Of a stretch of DNA of 64,000 bases, positions 60,382-64,000 are shown one piece after another. A program made the translations under genes and the position numbers. This stretch comes from Enterobacter cloacae subsp. cloacae ATCC 13047 (GTDB lineage Bacteria; Pseudomonadota; Gammaproteobacteria; Enterobacterales; Enterobacteriaceae): the NCBI RefSeq assembly GCF_000025565.1, contig NC_014121.1:2108001-2172000 (forward strand). The letters run 5' to 3'. Position 1 is the stretch's first letter. Each line of letters opens with the position of its first letter. Under the pieces are notes generated by a model. It searched no databases. It worked only from the letters and a program-made list of their open reading frames with translations, and was not told the origin of the DNA.

Positions 60382-60526
60382 GCACTGTCTCTTATGAATG
60401 AGTTGGGACGGTGGCGCTGAGAATCCGCCTGAAGCAAGACGCTAACGTTGTATGCTCAGCAAAACTAGACATTTTTATTATATCGTAATCATTATTCATC
60501 AGACCTGCATATAAAAAGGGCTTGTC

Positions 60527-60937
60527 ATGTTTGCGGTTGAGAAATTAAAAGTGAAGTACCCAGGCGCCGGTGCCTGGCAAATGGGCGACAGCCCGGAACT
60601 GGCCAGCGAGCTTGCAGACCTGATTAAAAAAGGGATCAAAACCGCTTCCTGCGGATCTTTTGCCTCTTATCAGCAGGAGGAGTCTGCCCCGCGGATCGGG
60701 AGCTATAACATTATTCTTGATGGCCAGAATGTTCCGGTCTGTGTAACCCGGCTGGTTTCAATGCGACTGGTGCGTTTTTGTGATGTGACCGAGGCGTTTG
60801 CCCGTAAAGAAGGTGAAGGCGATTTAAGCCTTGAATACTGGCAGAAAGAGCATCAGCGATTTTTCACCCGAGAAGGTCATTTTTCTGAAGATATGGAGTT
60901 GATCGCAGAAGAATTTGAAGTGGTTGAGGTGCTGTGA
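60527..60937 (+). CDS. ASCH-domain protein
   Basis: 136 residues: MFAVEKLKVKYPGAGAWQMGDSPELASELADLIKKGIKTASCGSFASYQQEESAPRIGSYNIILDGQNVPVCVTRLVSMRLVRFCDVTEAFARKEGEGDLSLEYWQKEHQRFFTRE. The pattern KxGxKTAxxG and EGDLSLEYW is typical of ASCH domains, which adopt a PUA-like RNA-binding fold; some members hydrolyse modified nucleosides. The exact role is unknown. The gene stands alone, divergent from the APH-like gene. Confidence 0.88.
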   Translation: MFAVEKLKVKYPGAGAWQMGDSPELASELADLIKKGIKTASCGSFASYQQEESAPRIGSYNIILDGQNVPVCVTRLVSMRLVRFCDVTEAFARKEGEGDLSLEYWQKEHQRFFTREGHFSEDMELIAEEFEVVEVL

Positions 60938-61059
60938 AAGGAGAGAAAATTAATCGCCCGGGCCAGGACGTAGCAGTGAAGGTGTGAAAGGCGCCACCGG
61001 CGCCCTGGTGTAAGACGTATTCCAGTATCTCGACTGTTTTTCCACCGTTAATGTCCCTG

Positions 61060-61371
61060 TCAGGCAGCTTTCACGGCTCGGATTTTTTTACTGCCAGCCT
61101 CATCAGAGGCTGTTTTATCGGTTACAGCGTTGAGATCGGGCAGTTTACTGGTACGCAGAATATGCTGCACGGCCTCTTTCTGCTCGGCGAGATACAACCC
61201 CAGATCTTCAGCCTGCGTTTCGTCCATCTGCAGTCCGCTTTGTAGCAGCCAGTCGGTGAACGCGTCTGCCATGTCGAGCAGTTTGTCGTGCGCGTCAGCC
61301 TCTTTCTTACTGGCAAATGTCATTTTCTCTTCACCTTTTCTTACAACAACATATTTTGTTTCAACCGCCAT
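61060..61371 (-). CDS. yebG: SOS-regulated protein YebG
   Basis: 103 residues: MAVETKYVVVRKGEEKMTFASKKEADAHDKLLDMADAFTDWLLQSGLQMDETQAEDLGLYLAEQKEAVQHILRTSKLPDL. It matches YebG of E. coli, a small DNA-damage-inducible protein of unclear function. A consensus LexA box lies directly upstream, consistent with SOS control. The Ala/Lys/Arg-rich tail is longer than the core domain requires. Confidence 0.93.
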   Translation of the reverse strand: MAVETKYVVVRKGEEKMTFASKKEADAHDKLLDMADAFTDWLLQSGLQMDETQAEDLGLYLAEQKEAVQHILRTSKLPDLNAVTDKTASDEAGSKKIRAVKAA

Positions 61372-61384
61372 GATGCGCCCCTTT

Positions 61385-61404
61385 CACTGTGTTTATATAC
61401 AGTA
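61385..61404 (-). promoter_or_regulatory. LexA box of yebG
   Basis: TACTGTATATAAACACAGTG on the minus strand: CTGT-N8-ACAG with the expected flanking bases, 14 bp upstream of the yebG start codon. LexA would repress yebG until DNA damage. Confidence 0.93.
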
Positions 61405-61609
61405 TAACCCTTCACGGTGTAGGTTGCAGCTAAAATTTATTTTCTGCACGTCCCCCTTACCGCTGCCCCATTCTGCCCGCCTGTGGGTGAGCCTTAACCC
61501 AGACGGCCAGCCTATGAACTACACTTCTTAATTCGCGGCGGAGTCGGGCCGTATACCGCATTTCATTTCTGCCTTTCATGCAATCTGTCTATCTGAGTGG
61601 AGAATAATC

Positions 61610-62440
61610 ATGGGTTATGTAACAACTCGCGATGGCGTCAATATCTACTACAAGGACTGGGGTCCAAAAGACGGGAAAGTGATCTTTTTCCATCACGGCT
61701 GGCCGCTAAGCAGTGATGACTGGGACGCCCAGATGCTGTTCTTCGTCAATAAAGGATTCCGCGTTGTGGCCCATGACCGTCGCGGTCATGGTCGTTCAGA
61801 TCAGGTGTGGGACGGCCATGATATGGCTCACTATGCTGACGATGTGGCCGCCGTTGTAGAACGTCTTGGCGTACAGGGTGCGATGCATGTCGGGCATTCA
61901 ACCGGCGGTGGTGAGGTGGTGCGTTATATCGCCCGGCACGGTGAAGACAAAGTTTCCAAAGCCGTATTGATCAGTGCTGTACCGCCCCTGATGGTGAAGA
62001 CGGAGAGTAATCCTCAGGGTACGCCAAAGTCAGTGTTTGATGATTTTCAGGCCCAGCTGGCGGCGAATCGTCCTCAGTTTTATTATGACGTGCCCGCGGG
62101 ACCGTTCTATGGATTTAATCGCCCGGGGGCGAAGCCTTCCGAAGCGGTCATCTATAACTGGTACCGTCAGGGGATGATGGGAAGCGCCAAGGCGCATTAC
62201 GATGGGATTGTGGCCTTCTCGCAGACTGACTTCACGGAAGACCTCAAAGGGATATCCATCCCTGTTCTGGTCATCCACGGGGATGACGATCAGGTGGTGC
62301 CGTATGCAGATTCCGGCGCGATGTCAGTCAAGCTGGTCCAAAACGGAACCCTGCATACCTATAAAGGCGCGCCTCATGGTATCCCAACGACACATGCCGA
62401 TCAGGTCAATGCCGATCTTCTCGCCTTTATAAACAGTTAA
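61610..62440 (+). CDS. alpha/beta hydrolase, cofactor-free haloperoxidase type
   Basis: 276 residues of the non-heme chloroperoxidase/perhydrolase group. Oxyanion-hole region FFHHGWPLSSDDWDAQ; nucleophile S97 in VGHSTGGGEVVRY; acid in IHGDDDQVVP (residues 225-227); catalytic H256 in KGAPHGIPTTH. It could act as an esterase or perhydrolase; the physiological substrate is unknown. TGGAGA precedes the ATG. It is a single gene, convergent with rarA, with a hairpin between them. Confidence 0.92.
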   Translation: MGYVTTRDGVNIYYKDWGPKDGKVIFFHHGWPLSSDDWDAQMLFFVNKGFRVVAHDRRGHGRSDQVWDGHDMAHYADDVAAVVERLGVQGAMHVGHSTGGGEVVRYIARHGEDKVSKAVLISAVPPLMVKTESNPQGTPKSVFDDFQAQLAANRPQFYYDVPAGPFYGFNRPGAKPSEAVIYNWYRQGMMGSAKAHYDGIVAFSQTDFTEDLKGISIPVLVIHGDDDQVVPYADSGAMSVKLVQNGTLHTYKGAPHGIPTTHADQVNADLLAFINS

Positions 62441-62460
62441 CCCCGCACATTACCCCCTCA

Positions 62461-62484
62461 GGCGGGAGCAAAACGGTTCCCGCC
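62461..62484. terminator. hairpin between convergent hydrolase and rarA genes
   Basis: GGCGGGA with TCCCGCC around a 10-base loop, placed between two gene ends; the T run is missing on both strands, so it is a weak candidate. Confidence 0.45.
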
Positions 62485-62488
62485 CAGG

Positions 62489-62851
62489 CTAGGGGGATGT
62501 CTGGCATAAATGCCGCGTTTTCGGGCTGACAATGCTGCGACGCCATGCCCCCGGTGCCTGACCATACTGACGCTTAAAGCTGCGGTTGAAAGACTGCTGG
62601 GAGTCAAAGCCCAACGCAATCGCCACGTTCAGGATCGGCTCATCGCTATGGGTTAACCGCTCCATCGATTTTTGAAGTTTCTGCGCACGGATATACTCGG
62701 CAATAGGATAACCCGTGTGTTCTTTGAAGATCCGCTGAAGATGCCATTTTGAATAGCCTGCACGCTTTGATACGGTCTCAATGTCCAGACGACTATCCAG
62801 GTTGTTGTCGATCCAGTCGAGCAGATCGTGAATAAATGCGCCAGTGTCCAT
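62489..62851 (-). CDS. rarA: AraC-family activator RarA
   Basis: 120 residues from MDTGAFIHDLLDWIDNNLDSRLDIETVSKRAGYSKWHLQRIFKEHTGYPIAEYIRAQKLQKSMERLTHSDEPILNVAIALGFDSQQSFNRSFKRQYGQAPGAWRR. This is a two-helix-turn-helix MarA/SoxS/RarA-type monomeric activator without an effector domain. In Klebsiella and Enterobacter RarA sits divergently next to oqxAB and raises expression of the pump. The start is set to the Met with GGGGGAG upstream; a longer frame from 62899 would add 16 residues that run into the inverted repeats of the promoter region. Confidence 0.9.
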   Translation of the reverse strand: MDTGAFIHDLLDWIDNNLDSRLDIETVSKRAGYSKWHLQRIFKEHTGYPIAEYIRAQKLQKSMERLTHSDEPILNVAIALGFDSQQSFNRSFKRQYGQAPGAWRRSIVSPKTRHLCQTSP

Positions 62852-62893
62852 CTTCTCCCCCACACGCCACGTAGTAAAAAGCACCTTTGTTTG

Positions 62894-62950
62894 TTGCATT
62901 TAAAGATGGCCCGTTTTGATGTTAAATGCAAGTTTTATTGTTGCATTTAA
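62894..62950. promoter_or_regulatory. three TTGCATTTAA repeats in the rarA-oqxA gap
   Basis: TTGCATTTAA occurs at 62894-62903 and 62941-62950 in one orientation and at 62922-62931 in the other. The last two make a perfect 10-bp inverted repeat with a 9-bp spacer. They flank the expected rarA promoter. The 335-bp gap 62852-63186 also holds the oqxA promoter; the remaining part shows no further gene. Confidence 0.6.
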
Positions 62951-63186
62951 ATCCCTGCCGGAAACGCGCCTTTTTCCCCGGCCTCAAATAGCACATAAAG
63001 TGCAACAATTATTCTTGCACTAAATTTAGCGCCTACCTACAATCGCCGCGATAGTGTATTCACAATTGTTACAGTTTTGTGGCGATGAACGACACAAATG
63101 GCCTTAAGCCAGCCCGGACAAAGGAAGTGGCGCGGCGTCCCCCGTTGCGTCTTGCCCGGCGGCTACAACTACCGGAATAAAAATAA

Positions 63187-64000
63187 TGAGCCTGCAAAAA
63201 ACCTGGGGTAATTTTCATCTGAACGCGTTGGGCGCGGTGTTACTCTCCGCCCTGCTCGTCGGGTGTGACGAGGGTGTCGCGCAAAATGCCGCGCCACAAG
63301 CGCCCACCGTCAGCGCCGCTGACGTGGTCGTCAAATCCATTAGCCAGTGGGATAGCTTTAATGGCCGGATCGAAGCGGTGGAAAGCGTACAGCTCCGCCC
63401 CCGCGTCTCCGGCTACATTGATAAAGTGAATTACACCGACGGTCAGGAGGTCAAAAAAGGCCAGGTATTGTTCACGATCGATGACAGAACCTATCGCGCC
63501 ACGCTGGAACAGGCGCAGGCAGCGCTGGCAAGAGCCAAAACGCAGGCCAGTCTGGCGCAAAGCGAGGCAAACCGTACCGATAAACTGGTCAATACCCATC
63601 TGGTATCCCGTGAAGAGTGGGAGCAGCGCCGCGCTGCTGCCGTCCAGGCCCAGGCCGACATTCGCGCCGCACAGGCGGCGGTGGATGCCGCGCAGCTGAA
63701 CCTGGATTTCACTAAAGTGACCGCCCCTATCGACGGGCGCGCCAGCCGCGCGTTGATCACCAGCGGGAACCTCGTTACCGCCGGTGACAGCGCCAGCGTG
63801 CTCACCACGCTGGTCTCGCAGAAGACGGTTTACGTCTACTTTGACGTGGATGAGTCAACCTACCTTCACTATCAAAAACTCGCCCTCAGCGGGCAAGGTG
63901 CCGCCAGCACTCACCAGGCGCTACCGGTTGAGATTGGGCTGGTGGGCGAGGACGGCTATCCCCATCAGGGCAAAGTCGATTTTCTTGATAATCAGTTAAC
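63187..64000 (+). CDS. oqxA: OqxA, periplasmic adaptor of the OqxAB RND efflux pump (partial)
   Basis: The first 271 residues; the 3' end is beyond the right edge. MSLQKTWGNFHLNALGAVLLSALLVGCDEGVAQNAAPQAP is a lipoprotein signal with lipobox LLVGC. Then the adaptor core: WDSFNGRIEAVESVQLRPRVSGYIDKVNYTDGQEVKKGQVLFTIDDRTYRATLEQAQAALARAKTQASLAQSEANRTDKLVNTHLVSREEWEQRRAAAVQAQ and NLDFTKVTAPIDGRASRALITSGNLV. The sequence is very close to known OqxA, the partner of OqxB that exports quinoxalines, quinolones and other drugs through TolC. Here it is a chromosomal copy beside rarA, not a plasmid context. Confidence 0.95.

Noticed and set aside
60938..61059. Palindrome GGCGCC-ACC-GGCGCC behind the ASCH gene as terminator
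   Set aside because: There is no T run on either strand and the stem is only 6 bp.

Overview
The window reads as chromosomal DNA of a member of the Enterobacteriaceae, most likely Enterobacter (cloacae-complex-like) or a close relative. The basis is synteny and recognisable genes: cybB, gapC, ydcF, hrpA and azoR lie in the same neighbourhood as in E. coli, yebG is present with a LexA box, and an oqxA gene with a divergent rarA-type AraC regulator sits at the right edge, an arrangement intrinsic to Klebsiella/Enterobacter. No rRNA, tRNA, CRISPR array, complete insertion sequence or prophage was seen.

Layout. 1-22.5 kb (minus strand): a type I secretion locus in the order TolC-like outer membrane protein, giant BapA/SiiE-like adhesin, ABC exporter, HlyD-like adaptor (cut by the left edge). 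The adhesin frame is about 6,000 codons and is interrupted once by an in-frame TAA at 10802-10804. Its core is about 43 Ig-like modules of about 100 residues, many arranged as a six-module superrepeat of about 1.8 kb. 22.5-23.2 kb is an AT-rich non-coding gap. 23.2-29.5 kb: DeoR regulator plus Gfo/Idh/MocA oxidoreductase, cybB, intact gapC, two tandem DUF1120 secreted proteins, ydcF. 29.7-34.6 kb: a three-gene MFS/adaptor/outer-membrane efflux operon and an O-methyltransferase. 34.7-40.7 kb: hrpA, azoR, an RluA-type pseudouridine synthase, a yaiL-like gene.

40.8-44.9 kb: a DUF1852 protein (MesX) with a short MetE-like methionine synthase (MesD), preceded by two MetR-like sites 21 bp apart, then a LysR regulator divergent from two small YdcZ-type membrane proteins. 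44.9-50.7 kb: an eight-gene minus-strand operon (NTF2-like, SDR, FAD oxidoreductase, DUF1365, cyclopropane-fatty-acid-synthase-like, DUF2878, chalcone-isomerase-like, DUF3833), with every consecutive pair joined by a 4-bp ATGA overlap. It looks like a membrane-lipid modification pathway.

51-57 kb is accessory: an unknown small gene plus membrane protein, two TetR regulators each with a visible palindromic operator, a truncated TetR gene that keeps its own perfect palindrome, an omptin protease, a structured non-coding stretch and an orphan gene. 57-64 kb: LysR regulator, DUF523, SDR, APH-fold kinase, ASCH protein, yebG, a cofactor-free haloperoxidase-type hydrolase, rarA and the start of oqxA.

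The strongest observations are the interrupted giant adhesin with its superrepeat, the eight-gene coupled lipid operon, the MesX/MesD pair with MetR-like sites, and the several operator palindromes. All functional calls rest on reading the translated sequence; no database search was run.
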